Positions 34,988-43,276 of a stretch of 64,000 bases of DNA are shown here, piece by piece (the stretch's first letter is position 1; every line of letters begins with the position of its first letter). The DNA is taken from contig JADGNZ010000001.1 of the NCBI GenBank assembly GCA_017883205.1, positions 124,001 through 188,000 of the forward strand. Direction: 5' to 3'. Origin of the DNA: Thermoanaerobaculia bacterium. Its GTDB lineage: Bacteria; Acidobacteriota; Thermoanaerobaculia; Gp7-AA8. A program made the position numbers and the translations under genes. The notes under the pieces are model-generated. The model was not told the origin of the DNA, ran no database searches, and saw only the letters and a program-made list of their open reading frames with translations.

Positions 34988-36115
34988 GTGTCGTTCCCGA
35001 ACATACATCATTCCACCTGCACTGTCATCCCACCGCACCTTCAACGACGCCTGGCAGAACATGGCGATGAGGAAGCGCGCGAGATCGTCGCCGCAACGTT
35101 GCACCATACGGCGCAGATCGCCAGTGAGCGCGCGGCAACACTCCTCCAACCGCCACGTGCCATCAGGTCACGGCCCAAACTTCGTCTCGTCTTCGATGCC
35201 CTGCAGACGACTACGCTGACGGCCAGGCTGGTCGCGACCGAGCGTACGTTCACCATCGATGATGTCGAGGCGAAGGAGGCTTTCGACGGCTCCGGTGCGG
35301 TGTTCGATTTTTACGCCAAGGTCTTCAACCGAAACTCGATCGACGACCGTGGCATGTCTCTGATCTCGACCGTTCATTATGGCAAATCGTTCGACAACGC
35401 CATGTGGAACGGAAGACAGATGATCTACGGCGACGGCGACGGAAAGATATTCACGCGCTTCACCGGGGACATCGACGTGATCGGCCACGAGATGTCACAT
35501 GGCGTGACACAGGCTGATGCAGGGCTTGGGTACCAGGGGCAGACCGGTGCGCTGAACGAGCACCTCTCCGATGCGTCCGGGATCATGATCAAGCAGTACT
35601 GGCTCGCCCTGACGGCGGCTGAGTCTGACTGGCTCATCGGAAAGGGTGTGCTGGGTCCAGCGGTCCATGGCATCGCCATCCGTTCTATGAAGGCGCCCGG
35701 AACTGCGTACGACGACCCGCTTCTCGGCCGTGATCCGCAGCCCGCGCACATGCGCGACTACGTTCACTCAGCGGAAGACAACGGCGGCGTGCACATCAAC
35801 TCCGGGATCCTGAATTTCGCGTTCTACCTGTTTTCGATTGCCGTGGGCGGATACTCCTGGATGGTCCCCGGCAGCATCTGGAACGCCGTGCGGAGAACGC
35901 GTCTGTTCCCACAGGCAGGGTTTCAGGACTTCGCCAATGCCACGGTCATCGTGGCCGGCGAGCTGTATGGCGTTGGCGGGCAGGTGCAAATGGCACTGGT
36001 GGCCGCCTGGGCCGAGGTCGGGTTGTTTGTCGCAGTAGGAGTGCCGAAGGGGGGAGGGGGAAATCCGATGCGCTCCCCGAAGTGGCGCACCCGTCCCGCG
36101 GAAGCACACGTCTAG
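34988..36115 (+). CDS. M4 metallopeptidase, protealysin-like
   Basis: This thermolysin-family zinc protease has about 375 residues from GTG 34988, chosen because AAAGGAG lies six bases upstream; the ORF itself extends further. HEMSH at about 167-171 gives two zinc ligands and the catalytic Glu, and NEHLSD (Glu about 191) gives the third ligand. DNGGVHINSGILN holds the active-site His loop. No signal peptide is visible. The short N-terminal region (CTVIPPHLQRRLAEHGDEEA) looks like the small propeptide of protealysin-type enzymes. An inhibitor such as emfourin is often encoded next to such enzymes; neither neighbour is recognisable as one. Confidence 0.9.
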   Translation: MSFPNIHHSTCTVIPPHLQRRLAEHGDEEAREIVAATLHHTAQIASERAATLLQPPRAIRSRPKLRLVFDALQTTTLTARLVATERTFTIDDVEAKEAFDGSGAVFDFYAKVFNRNSIDDRGMSLISTVHYGKSFDNAMWNGRQMIYGDGDGKIFTRFTGDIDVIGHEMSHGVTQADAGLGYQGQTGALNEHLSDASGIMIKQYWLALTAAESDWLIGKGVLGPAVHGIAIRSMKAPGTAYDDPLLGRDPQPAHMRDYVHSAEDNGGVHINSGILNFAFYLFSIAVGGYSWMVPGSIWNAVRRTRLFPQAGFQDFANATVIVAGELYGVGGQVQMALVAAWAEVGLFVAVGVPKGGGGNPMRSPKWRTRPAEAHV

Positions 36116-36205
36116 TGCCGGCCGCACGAATACGCAACGAATGCGGGCGCGCCGCGACACGTCCGCATCAACCCGCCGCCTTCTCTGGCGGCACGAAAGG
36201 ACATC

Positions 36206-36547
36206 ATGAGCACGAACTTCGATCACTCCGACAAAACGAATTACCTCTCGTTCGAGACCATCGACCGCCGGGTTCAGCTGTTTGACATCCTGGACGTGCC
36301 CCCCCTCGCAGGCGCGCAGACTCCTGCAGCGCGCGCGGAGCGTCTGGTCACGGTGTACGGCGCGGCACGGCCGATTATCGTGGCCCTCACCGCGACGCGG
36401 CTCATCCCGAAGTCGTGGCGGATCGTGCTGACCATTTTCACAGCATCGCTGGACGAAGTCTCGGCCGCCTTCAAGGCCGGCAAGGATCAATTGTCCGCCG
36501 ATGGCGGCGAGCAGGCCGACATGGAGCCGAAGCTTCCCGTGGGCTGA
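36206..36547 (+). CDS. Hypothetical 113-residue protein
   Basis: ATG 36206 is preceded by AAAGGA. The protein has a polar start (MSTNFDHSDKTNYLSF), a hydrophobic helical middle (ARPIIVALTATRLIPKSWRI) and an acidic end. Not recognised. Being just downstream of the M4 peptidase, it could be a propeptide-like helper, inhibitor or substrate, but no sequence feature shows this. The gap of about 90 bases before it contains no other gene. Confidence 0.65.
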   Translation: MSTNFDHSDKTNYLSFETIDRRVQLFDILDVPPLAGAQTPAARAERLVTVYGAARPIIVALTATRLIPKSWRIVLTIFTASLDEVSAAFKAGKDQLSADGGEQADMEPKLPVG

Positions 36548-36581
36548 GCCCACACCACAACGCTAACGAAAGGAGTCCGTC

Positions 36582-36725
36582 ATGATCTTCGTCATCAAAG
36601 CCGCGCGCCACACGCGTACCGGACGGTTCACAACAGTCAGGTATGCGCGACGCCACCCCAAAACGACGGTCGTCGAGACAGTCATGATCATTCGACGTCC
36701 GGAAAAGCGCCGGCGCTCGCGCTGA
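36582..36725 (+). CDS. Small very basic protein, 47 residues
   Basis: ATG 36582 has AAAGGAG seven bases upstream, the same style as its neighbours. The product (MIFVIKAARHTRTGRF at its start, RRPEKRRRSR at its end) is strongly basic with a beta-like hydrophobic middle. A strong terminator follows sixteen bases after the stop, making it the last gene of the peptidase operon. Function is unknown; nucleic-acid binding would be only a guess. Confidence 0.55.
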   Translation: MIFVIKAARHTRTGRFTTVRYARRHPKTTVVETVMIIRRPEKRRRSR

Positions 36726-36740
36726 GTGCAGCGTAGTGCC

Positions 36741-36775
36741 GCCGGAGCCCGCGAACGTGGGCTCCGGCATTTTCG
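36741..36775 (+). terminator. Intrinsic terminator of the M4 peptidase operon
   Basis: GCCGGAGCCC and GGGCTCCGGC form a 10-bp GC-rich stem with an 8-9 base loop followed by ATTTT. Confidence 0.85.
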
Positions 36776-36780
36776 AAATG

Positions 36781-36912
36781 ACGCACTTAGGTGGATGCAA
36801 GCCTGAGTAACGCGTCTTTCCGGCACACGTGAGCAAGTCGATGTAACTGGGCGAGTTATGTACGCGTTCGAGGGTCGCGGGAAACCGAAGGTGTGGCCCC
36901 ATCTCGTCTTGA
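36781..36912 (+). mobile_element. Partial second copy of the MITE-like element
   Basis: This stretch aligns with 31086-31220: shared words include CTTAGGT, GCAAGCCTGAGT, GGCACAC, GCAAGTC, GCGAGTTATG, GAAGGTGTG and CCCCATCTCG, with many substitutions between. Only the right half is present; no left terminal repeat was found upstream. It fills most of the gap before the VCBS-repeat gene. Confidence 0.6.
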
Positions 36913-36958
36913 CCGGGAGTGTCTATCTGCCAGGTGTCGCACTCGAGCCGGCGCTTCA

Positions 36959-39496
36959 ATGAAGGGGAGCAACGCGTCGGTGCGTCATTCGGGCGATTCT
37001 CTCGGAATCATTCGACTGGACGGCTCCGTTCGCAACGCATACGTGGTCGCAACCTGGTTCCTCGCTCTTTCGCTCACTCTCTCCGTCTCTGCCGCCGGCG
37101 CCGCGGACACCGTCTGCCGCCGCGCTCCTGGCTTCGCTGATCCAGCAATCACCTCGTCGTTTCCCATTTTCTCCGCTGTCTATGGTGATTTCAACGAGGA
37201 TGGGCGCCCGGATGCGGCGTTGATGCTGGACCCCGACGGCCGCGTCATCGCTCTGAACCGCGGAGCCGTTTTCCAGCCGATGCCGCTTGAGAATGTGCCG
37301 GGTTACAGGCTCGTAGCGGCGAGCGACGTCAACCACGATGGACACCTTGACCTGATCTATCGAGGCTTTTCGTCGGTGGAGGTGGCGTTGGGTTTCGGCG
37401 ACGGAACATTCAGGCCATTTCTCTCCTCTTCATTGCCCCGAGGAAACATCGGTGTATGGCGCATCGTTGACTTCAATCACGATGGATTACTCGACTTTGT
37501 CGACTTAGGCCCAAGCGGGTATGCCTTCGTGCAGTCGAAAGGCGACGGCACCTTTGGCGAGGTTGCGCATGTCGATCTTTCCTTTCCTGGCTTCTCGCAG
37601 GAAATCCTCATGGCAGCGGGGGATTTTGATGGCGATGGCAATGTCGACGTAGTGAGGATTGACCCTCAGCTGCCCGGCCTCGGAACGCTCTTGACGTTCG
37701 GCTGGAACGACGGGAACTTCCACCTCGCGGAAACGCGTGAGACAGCCGATTTTCCCGCGTTATCTTTCCAACCGGTTGACATCGACGGCGACGGTGCCGA
37801 GGAGCTCGTGACCATTGATGACGGTTCCCTGGTAATCGTGCACGTCAAGAACCGTCACATGACCATCGAGCGATTTCCGGTCGCGCCCCAGGGAACGCGC
37901 CAGGTCCTGAACAATCCGACGATGCTGGATGTCAATGGCGACGGCATCCGCGATCTGGTCTTCAGCAACGGCAACACGGTCGGTGTCGTGTGGGGGGGCG
38001 CCGGCAATCGCTTCCGCGATGCCAGCTACTTTGAATTGCCCGGGAGCACAAGTTTCGATACGGTGGATCTTGATGGCGACGGAGCTCCCGACTTTGCGGC
38101 GACAAACGGCAGTGACGGGTTGCCGGTCCTGTACGGCGCGACGCTGGCCGCCGGAAGGCCAAACGCAAACCGCGTCTATCCGATGGGATTCAAACCGACG
38201 ACGCTCGCGCTCGCAGACGTCGACGGCGATGGATCTCGCGATCTGATTGCGATCAGCGATACATACTCAGATCAGATTCTTCGGGCCATGGTTCTTTTCG
38301 GCGATGGCCATGGCGCGTTTTCGCGCGCAGCCAAACCGTTCGCGATGCCGGCGGCGTACTGGGGCAGGGGGGGATTCGCCGGCGATTTTGATGGCGACGG
38401 TCACGCCGACTTGGCGGTCTTCTCGAGTGCCGCTGGGACGAAGCCGGTTGTCGCGTTTGGTTCCTCCGCTGGCTTCGAAAGCCCAACGTTGATGATCGAC
38501 GCCGATAGTCTGGTGGGCCATGTCTTCATAGGCTCACCGTCATCACAGGCACTCCTGGCGCTACGTGGCGACGACGTTCAGCTAGTCACGATCTCGTCGG
38601 ACCGCCGCGTAACGGCATCCACGATCTACCACCGGCCGGCAGGAGCCACAATCCTGGTGGTTCGCTCCGAGCCGAATGCTCCCGCGCAGTTCGCAGTCGT
38701 CACCTTAACCTCCGCCTCCACCGACATCCGCCTCGTCACCCGAGGAACAGAAGGCTGGCACGAGAGCATGCTAATCGCCTTTTCTTACAACAATCCGATG
38801 GCTGGCATCGCGTCGGCGGATCTGGATGGCGATGGCCGCGCCGATTTCATCATTTTGGGGGGGGATGGGAGGGCTAACTTGCTCTTTGCAAAAAACGACG
38901 GCTCATACCGCTTGCAATACCTCGCCACGGTGAGCTCGGTCGATTTCGTTACCCCGGCTGACTTTGACGGCGACGGTGTTCCCGATCTGATCGTGACCGC
39001 GCGCGGAAACTTCGGCAGTCCGGGAATCGTGCAGGTGCTTCGCAATGCCGGCGGCAGTTTTCAGCCATACGCGACGTCCATGAGCGGAGCACCTTTCACG
39101 AACGACGTGGTCGTTGACGATATCGACGGAGATGGCCAGCCGGATGTGATTATCCCAACCTTTGATGGCGCGGAGGTGCTGAACAGCATCTGCGTCACAC
39201 CACGGATCGGTGTGGCCGCTGTGCCGGAACATCCGACAGAAGGCGGTCACGTCACTCTCCTCATTCAAGCGCTCACGCCGGGGATGGGGGGCGGCAACAT
39301 TACGATCAGCGAAGGTGGAAGCGTCCTGGGAGAACTGTCGTCGTATCCTCCGTCTTTGAGAAGTTGGATATCGCCGCCGTTGACTCCTGGCACGCACACA
39401 TTTCGAATCGATTACGTTGACTACTATGGCGGCTCATCACACACGGAGATTGTGGTCACGACGATGGCTCCGCGGCACCGAGCCGCGCGGCCGTGA
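36959..39496 (+). CDS. Secreted VCBS/FG-GAP repeat protein
   Basis: This exported protein of about 845 residues is probably a beta-propeller. A signal sequence (about 25-50, ending in AAGAA) follows a basic N-terminus from ATG 36959. At least ten calcium-binding loops of the D-x-[DN]-x-D-G pattern are visible (DVNHDGHLD, DFDGDGNVD, DLDGDGAPD, DVDGDGSRD, DFDGDGHAD, DIDGDGQPD and others), spaced as in FG-GAP/VCBS repeats. The C-terminal ~90 residues form an Ig-like domain (PTEGGHVTLLIQ). No enzyme domain is seen. Probably a surface or extracellular binding protein. Confidence 0.85.
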   Translation: MKGSNASVRHSGDSLGIIRLDGSVRNAYVVATWFLALSLTLSVSAAGAADTVCRRAPGFADPAITSSFPIFSAVYGDFNEDGRPDAALMLDPDGRVIALNRGAVFQPMPLENVPGYRLVAASDVNHDGHLDLIYRGFSSVEVALGFGDGTFRPFLSSSLPRGNIGVWRIVDFNHDGLLDFVDLGPSGYAFVQSKGDGTFGEVAHVDLSFPGFSQEILMAAGDFDGDGNVDVVRIDPQLPGLGTLLTFGWNDGNFHLAETRETADFPALSFQPVDIDGDGAEELVTIDDGSLVIVHVKNRHMTIERFPVAPQGTRQVLNNPTMLDVNGDGIRDLVFSNGNTVGVVWGGAGNRFRDASYFELPGSTSFDTVDLDGDGAPDFAATNGSDGLPVLYGATLAAGRPNANRVYPMGFKPTTLALADVDGDGSRDLIAISDTYSDQILRAMVLFGDGHGAFSRAAKPFAMPAAYWGRGGFAGDFDGDGHADLAVFSSAAGTKPVVAFGSSAGFESPTLMIDADSLVGHVFIGSPSSQALLALRGDDVQLVTISSDRRVTASTIYHRPAGATILVVRSEPNAPAQFAVVTLTSASTDIRLVTRGTEGWHESMLIAFSYNNPMAGIASADLDGDGRADFIILGGDGRANLLFAKNDGSYRLQYLATVSSVDFVTPADFDGDGVPDLIVTARGNFGSPGIVQVLRNAGGSFQPYATSMSGAPFTNDVVVDDIDGDGQPDVIIPTFDGAEVLNSICVTPRIGVAAVPEHPTEGGHVTLLIQALTPGMGGGNITISEGGSVLGELSSYPPSLRSWISPPLTPGTHTFRIDYVDYYGGSSHTEIVVTTMAPRHRAARP

Positions 39497-39568
39497 CGTG
39501 CCTTGCTGATGGTATGGTCGTGGTGAGGAACGACCTGAGTCAGTGCGGGTCAGTCAGAATTTGCGATT

Positions 39569-39661
39569 CGAACGATGACGCCGCCGTTCGGCGCCGTTTC
39601 TGTTTCGAGACGGATGTCGTCGAAAAGGCCGGTCTGCCAGCGGTTGAGGAAGTTACGCTGG
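39569..39661 (-). pseudogene. 93-bp fragment of bamA
   Basis: These bases match 16265-16356 within bamA with about five mismatches in the same orientation. The minus-strand translation RNFLNRWQTGLFDDIRLE corresponds to the BamA POTRA segment with one changed residue, and the frame stops soon after. It is not a gene, but shows that a piece of a core envelope gene was copied here, 23 kb away. Confidence 0.8.
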
Positions 39662-39836
39662 GTGGCGGGGGAGCTTATGTGGTCGGAGTGAGGTACGTGA
39701 GTCAAGGCGGGCCAGGATTCTTGGAATCGCTGCAACTGCGCCGACTGGCGGAGCATTGTGGACGATTTTCGAACCGTGCTCGCTAGAGTGGCGTGAAGGG
39801 TCGTGTTAAACGGGTCAGCGCCTGCCGGCAGCGTGT

Positions 39837-40080
39837 CTACGCTCGACGATCCTCATTTGCGAACACAGTGTCGGTTGTGGCGGCGTACACCGTGCCGTCG
39901 GCGCCGACGCTGATTCTGTTGAAGACGTCGGTCCCGTAGTAGTCAACCGATTTTGGCTCCTGGTGGATCCGATCGCCATCGATGCGGGCCAGCTCCAGCC
40001 TCCGTCAAGCGACTGATCACGCTTCCGCTTTCGCCCCCCACGTAGAGGATCGCGCTATTCGCGGGAACATTCTTACTGGC
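39837..40080 (-). pseudogene. Relic of a beta-propeller exoprotein
   Basis: On the minus strand, three frame-shifted pieces read like an exported repeat protein: NVPANSAILYVGGESGSV, then SLDGGWSW, then RISVGADGTVYAATTDTVFA before a stop at 39837-39839. Two indels break it. It abuts the stop of the beta-helix protein upstream and may once have been its C-terminus or part of a neighbour. The rest of 39497-39836, apart from the bamA fragment, shows no gene. Confidence 0.55.
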
Positions 40081-40082
40081 CG

Positions 40083-42020
40083 TCAGTGCACTTGCAGCGC
40101 GCGACTGAGCTCCGTCGTCCGGAGGTAATTGAAGACATCCGGGTACGGGTTGGCCTTCTTCCCAAAGACGGTCACGGTTGCCGATACCCACTGCCCGCGC
40201 AAGTCGCCCGGAACGGTCAGTGTGAAATCGTCGCCACCGCTTGAGGAGGCGAGCCATCGTTGCGCGTCGCCCGCTCCCCCGGGGCCTGCGGCATCGCTCG
40301 CGAAGACCTCGATCGATCCCGAGGCGCTCCCGTGAATGATCGTCTGATTCTTCGCTGGGTCGTAAACGGCGCTCGTCAAGACGGGGACCTTGATCGGACC
40401 GTTGTCGCCCATCACTGCGACCGACGGCCCGTCGAGACCGTCGTCGATGGCGAGGCCGCCGTTGCCCCAGATCCGGTTGTAGATGATGTTGGTGTACAGG
40501 GTGCCGGGGTCGATGGCGATGCCCATCTCCCGATTGAAGGCGATGACGTTGAAGCTCAGTTCGCTCCGGTAGAGGCCGCGATCGAGATAGATGCCGCTGG
40601 CGCCGTTGGGCAGCGGCTCGTCGGAGTGCGCTTTCACGCCGATGCGGTTCTGACTGATGTGCAGGATGCCGGCCGCGGCAAAGAGGCCGCTGCGGATGTT
40701 GCCGGAGAGAACGTTGCCGGAGATTTCGGATCCGAAGAAAAACGGGCTGTTCGACTGGATCGTGCCGATTCCGCGGTAGTTCGGCACGGCCACCGAACCG
40801 GTCGGGTCGGTTCCGATGTAGTTGCCCTCGATCGAGGTCTTACAGTCAAAGGGAGAAACGCCGTTGAAGTTGCGCAGCGAAATGCCATTCCCGAGGAAGC
40901 CATTGATGGCCAGGTGGGTGATGGTCACACTGCAAGTCCCTGCGTCGAGGCCGGCGCCGTCGACCGTTCCGCCGCCGCTGATCTCGATGGGCGGCCCATC
41001 GGGATTGGTCACGCCGGAGAACGCAGTCTGCGTCGCACCGTCGATGCGGAGGGAGTAGGGGCCGATGAACGGCAGCGGTGAGCGGAGGCGGATGGTCTTC
41101 CATGGCCGCGCCGAGGTCTCGCCGATATTGAACTGGACAGCGCAGGCCGGCGCGCCGTCGAGGCTTGCCAGGTAGCAATCGGCCGCGTTCGCCGCAGCGA
41201 TTGCGGCGCGCAGGGAGCCGTCGCCGTCGTCTGCGCTCGTGGTGACGAGGAACGTGCGGTAAAGCAGTCCAGTCGATTTCTGGTCGAACGGAACGTCGAA
41301 GTCCTTCTCGTCCGCATGCATTCGCAGCTCGAACGGGATCAGGCCGCCCTCGTACCGCGGAGGTGCTCTCAGTTTTATCGGTATGGGAGTGGTGTTGAGG
41401 TAGTTGGTGTTGGCGGCAAGGACGTCGCGCGTGCAGGTCACCCGCAGCGAACTGGCCGTGCAGTTGGATGGCAGCGATAGCACCGCCGAACCGTCGGGAA
41501 GGTCGAGGGTGATGATGACGTGATGCGCCGCCGAGAGGCCGGCGTTGTAGACCAGGAGGATCGCGTCGTACGGCAGCCCGGGATCGATCACCTGAGGGGC
41601 CTGCAAATTGGCACTGAGATCCGGCCCTGTCGAGACGACAATCGTGCGGGTGACGCTGTTGTCTTCAGGATGGGGATCGGGCGTGTCGCTGGTGACTGTG
41701 ACCTCGAACGTTATCGTCACGTCGGTGTCGGGCAGTCGCTGCGAGAACACGACCCCGTGAGAAGCACCGGGCTGGAGATCGCCGATCGGGCAACGGCCGT
41801 CCGGGCAGGGGAGTTGGGCGTCCGGAAACCCCTCCACCTTGATCGTGACCACGACGTTGCGGGCCACATCGGGACCGGCGTTGTGGACAACCGAATCGAT
41901 GTAGAACATGGCGCCGGCCCGGATGACTGGGACGGTGTCCGCCTGCACCCCGAGATTGGCCGAGTCGGCGTGTGCATTCATCGCAAACAAAAGAAGAGCG
42001 ATGACTAGAGTCTTCGTCAT
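40083..42020 (-). CDS. Secreted CARDB/DUF11 and right-handed beta-helix protein
   Basis: This exported protein of about 645 residues has a signal peptide ending in MNAHA (ATG 42020). Two CARDB/DUF11-like Ig domains follow (VVHNAGPDVARNVVVTIKV; LLVYNAGLSAAHHVIITLD). A polymorphic-repeat beta-helix (about 270-530) comes next, with NGFLGNGISLRNF, GNYIGTDPTGSVAVPNY and NVLSGNIRSGLF repeats. A C-terminal domain, YDPAKNQTIIHGSASGSIEV, resembles those of CSLREA/choice-of-anchor type exoproteins. Probably surface-exposed adhesin-like or polysaccharide-binding; no catalytic residues are recognised. Confidence 0.82.
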   Translation of the reverse strand: MTKTLVIALLLFAMNAHADSANLGVQADTVPVIRAGAMFYIDSVVHNAGPDVARNVVVTIKVEGFPDAQLPCPDGRCPIGDLQPGASHGVVFSQRLPDTDVTITFEVTVTSDTPDPHPEDNSVTRTIVVSTGPDLSANLQAPQVIDPGLPYDAILLVYNAGLSAAHHVIITLDLPDGSAVLSLPSNCTASSLRVTCTRDVLAANTNYLNTTPIPIKLRAPPRYEGGLIPFELRMHADEKDFDVPFDQKSTGLLYRTFLVTTSADDGDGSLRAAIAAANAADCYLASLDGAPACAVQFNIGETSARPWKTIRLRSPLPFIGPYSLRIDGATQTAFSGVTNPDGPPIEISGGGTVDGAGLDAGTCSVTITHLAINGFLGNGISLRNFNGVSPFDCKTSIEGNYIGTDPTGSVAVPNYRGIGTIQSNSPFFFGSEISGNVLSGNIRSGLFAAAGILHISQNRIGVKAHSDEPLPNGASGIYLDRGLYRSELSFNVIAFNREMGIAIDPGTLYTNIIYNRIWGNGGLAIDDGLDGPSVAVMGDNGPIKVPVLTSAVYDPAKNQTIIHGSASGSIEVFASDAAGPGGAGDAQRWLASSSGGDDFTLTVPGDLRGQWVSATVTVFGKKANPYPDVFNYLRTTELSRALQVH

Positions 42021-42157
42021 GCCGATCAAGCTAAGACTTCAATCTGACTTCGGTCAAGCACTCGTTGTGAACTTTTGGTACCGCGCGGCCGGCTTTTTGC
42101 GGCCGTGAGAGTGTATTGATGATTCCGGACGGTCCAGGATTGCCTCAGATGACAACA

Positions 42158-42247
42158 TGGCGGAGAGAGTGGGATTCGAACCCACGGTACGGGTTAACGT
42201 ACACACGCTTTCCAAGCGTGCGCCTTAAGCCACTCGGCCATCTCTCC
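42158..42247 (-). tRNA. tRNA-Ser(GGA)
   Basis: The minus strand folds as a class II tRNA: acceptor GGAGAGA/TCTCTCC, anticodon loop TTGGAAA with anticodon GGA between CACGC and GCGTG stems, long variable arm, T loop GGTTCGAATCC, discriminator G and encoded CCA. Length 90. Confidence 0.97.
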
Positions 42248-42344
42248 GTATGTCAACGCACCCTGGTCAACGCACTCTGAACGTGAATCCCTGCGCAAAT
42301 CCTGAAGCAGGCTTGGCCTGCCAACGCTGCCGGCCGTGCCGGCC

Positions 42345-42434
42345 TGGCGGAGAGGGGGGGATTCGAACCCCCGATACCCGTGAAGGTATAACGGTTTTCG
42401 AGACCGCCGCGTTCAACCACTCTGCCACCTCTCC
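42345..42434 (-). tRNA. tRNA-Ser(CGA)
   Basis: Class II tRNA on the minus strand: acceptor GGAGAGG/CCTCTCC, anticodon loop CTCGAAA with anticodon CGA, long variable arm, T loop GGTTCGAATCC and encoded CCA. Length 90, about 100 bases from the first tRNA-Ser. Confidence 0.97.
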
Positions 42435-42437
42435 GTG

Positions 42438-42896
42438 TCAATCCAGCCGCTTGCGAAGACCTTGAAAGAACCCCTGCAGAAGTTTCCGTGATGCCTCGGC
42501 TTCCACACCGCTGATCACTTCCAGCCGGTGATTGAGCCTCGCATCCTGGACGAGACTTCCGAGCGAGCCGCAGAAGCCCGCCTTCGGATCGAACGCTCCG
42601 AAGATCAGCCTCCCGACCCGTGCGTTGACGAGCGCCCCGGCGCACATCGCGCACGGCTCGAGCGTCACCACCATCGTCGTCCCTTCCAGACGCCAGTCGC
42701 CGATGACTCCGGCCGCCTGGCGAATGGCGATCAGCTCCGCGTGGCCGAGCGGATCGCCCGCCTCGCGCCGGTTGCTGCCACGCCCGATGATCTGCCCGTC
42801 GCGATCGACGATGACCGCGCCCACGGGAATCTCGCCTGCTGCGCCGGCCTGTTCCGCGAGCGCGAGGGCTTCCGTCATCCACTGAGCCTGATCCAT
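42438..42896 (-). CDS. tadA: tRNA-specific adenosine deaminase TadA
   Basis: TadA deaminates A34 of tRNA-Arg(ACG) to inosine, allowing it to read several CGN codons. The protein is 152 residues from ATG 42896, the usual length. The zinc site is HAE (GHAELIAIRQ) plus PCAMCAGAL; VGAVIVDRDGQIIGRGSNRR and FDPKAGFCGSLGSL are further TadA blocks. The substrate tRNA-Arg(ACG) gene lies directly upstream on the same strand, and a tRNA-Ser gene begins four bases after the stop. The longer ORF upstream runs back through the tRNA and is rejected. Confidence 0.95.
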   Translation of the reverse strand: MDQAQWMTEALALAEQAGAAGEIPVGAVIVDRDGQIIGRGSNRREAGDPLGHAELIAIRQAAGVIGDWRLEGTTMVVTLEPCAMCAGALVNARVGRLIFGAFDPKAGFCGSLGSLVQDARLNHRLEVISGVEAEASRKLLQGFFQGLRKRLD

Positions 42897-42984
42897 GGCC
42901 ACGGCGTCTACCTGGGTTCTACCTGATTCAGCGTTCAAAGAGTAGAACGGCGGGCTCGCTGCCCGCCGTCGATTTGTTCCTGAT

Positions 42985-43061
42985 TGGTGCACCCGGCAAG
43001 ACTCGAACTTGCAACCTTCTGATCCGTAGTCAGATGCTCTATCCAATTAAGCTACGGGTGC
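42985..43061 (-). tRNA. tRNA-Arg(ACG)
   Basis: The minus-strand cloverleaf has acceptor GCACCCG/CGGGTGC, anticodon loop CTACGGA with anticodon ACG between TCTGA and TCAGA, T arm with GGTTGCAAGTTCGAGTC, discriminator A and CCA. Length 77. It is the only substrate class of TadA, encoded next to it. Confidence 0.97.
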
Positions 43062-43217
43062 GAGCAAGCGACGTTAACCGTCCGTTCGGAAAAGGCATTC
43101 CGGTCCGGCCGCGGCGCGGGGGCGCATTCTAAGTCCGCCTCCGCCACCGAGGCAAGCAAAAGAGCTTTACTTCGTCCACTCTTCTTGCGGTAGACTTTCA
43201 TTGCTCAGCAGCAGGTT

Positions 43218-43276
43218 CACACCACCACGGTTGGCGACTGCCTGCCTACCCTTCCCCAGCCAACCGTGGTGGTGTG
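43218..43276. repeat. 18-bp perfect inverted repeat before the hypothetical gene
   Basis: CACACCACCACGGTTGGC (43218-43235) is exactly complementary to 43259-43276, with a 23-base loop. The right arm ends next to the ATG at 43277 and 12 bases before ATG 43289, so it could form in the leader of the next gene. It may also be a terminator-like or transposon-derived hairpin. Confidence 0.75.

Noticed and set aside
36206..36547. Emfourin-type inhibitor of the M4 peptidase
   Set aside because: Position is suggestive but the sequence shows no emfourin features that I recognise.
42280..42345. Further RNA gene between the two tRNA-Ser genes
   Set aside because: Only short GC-rich palindromes (GCCGGC words) are present, without tRNA features.
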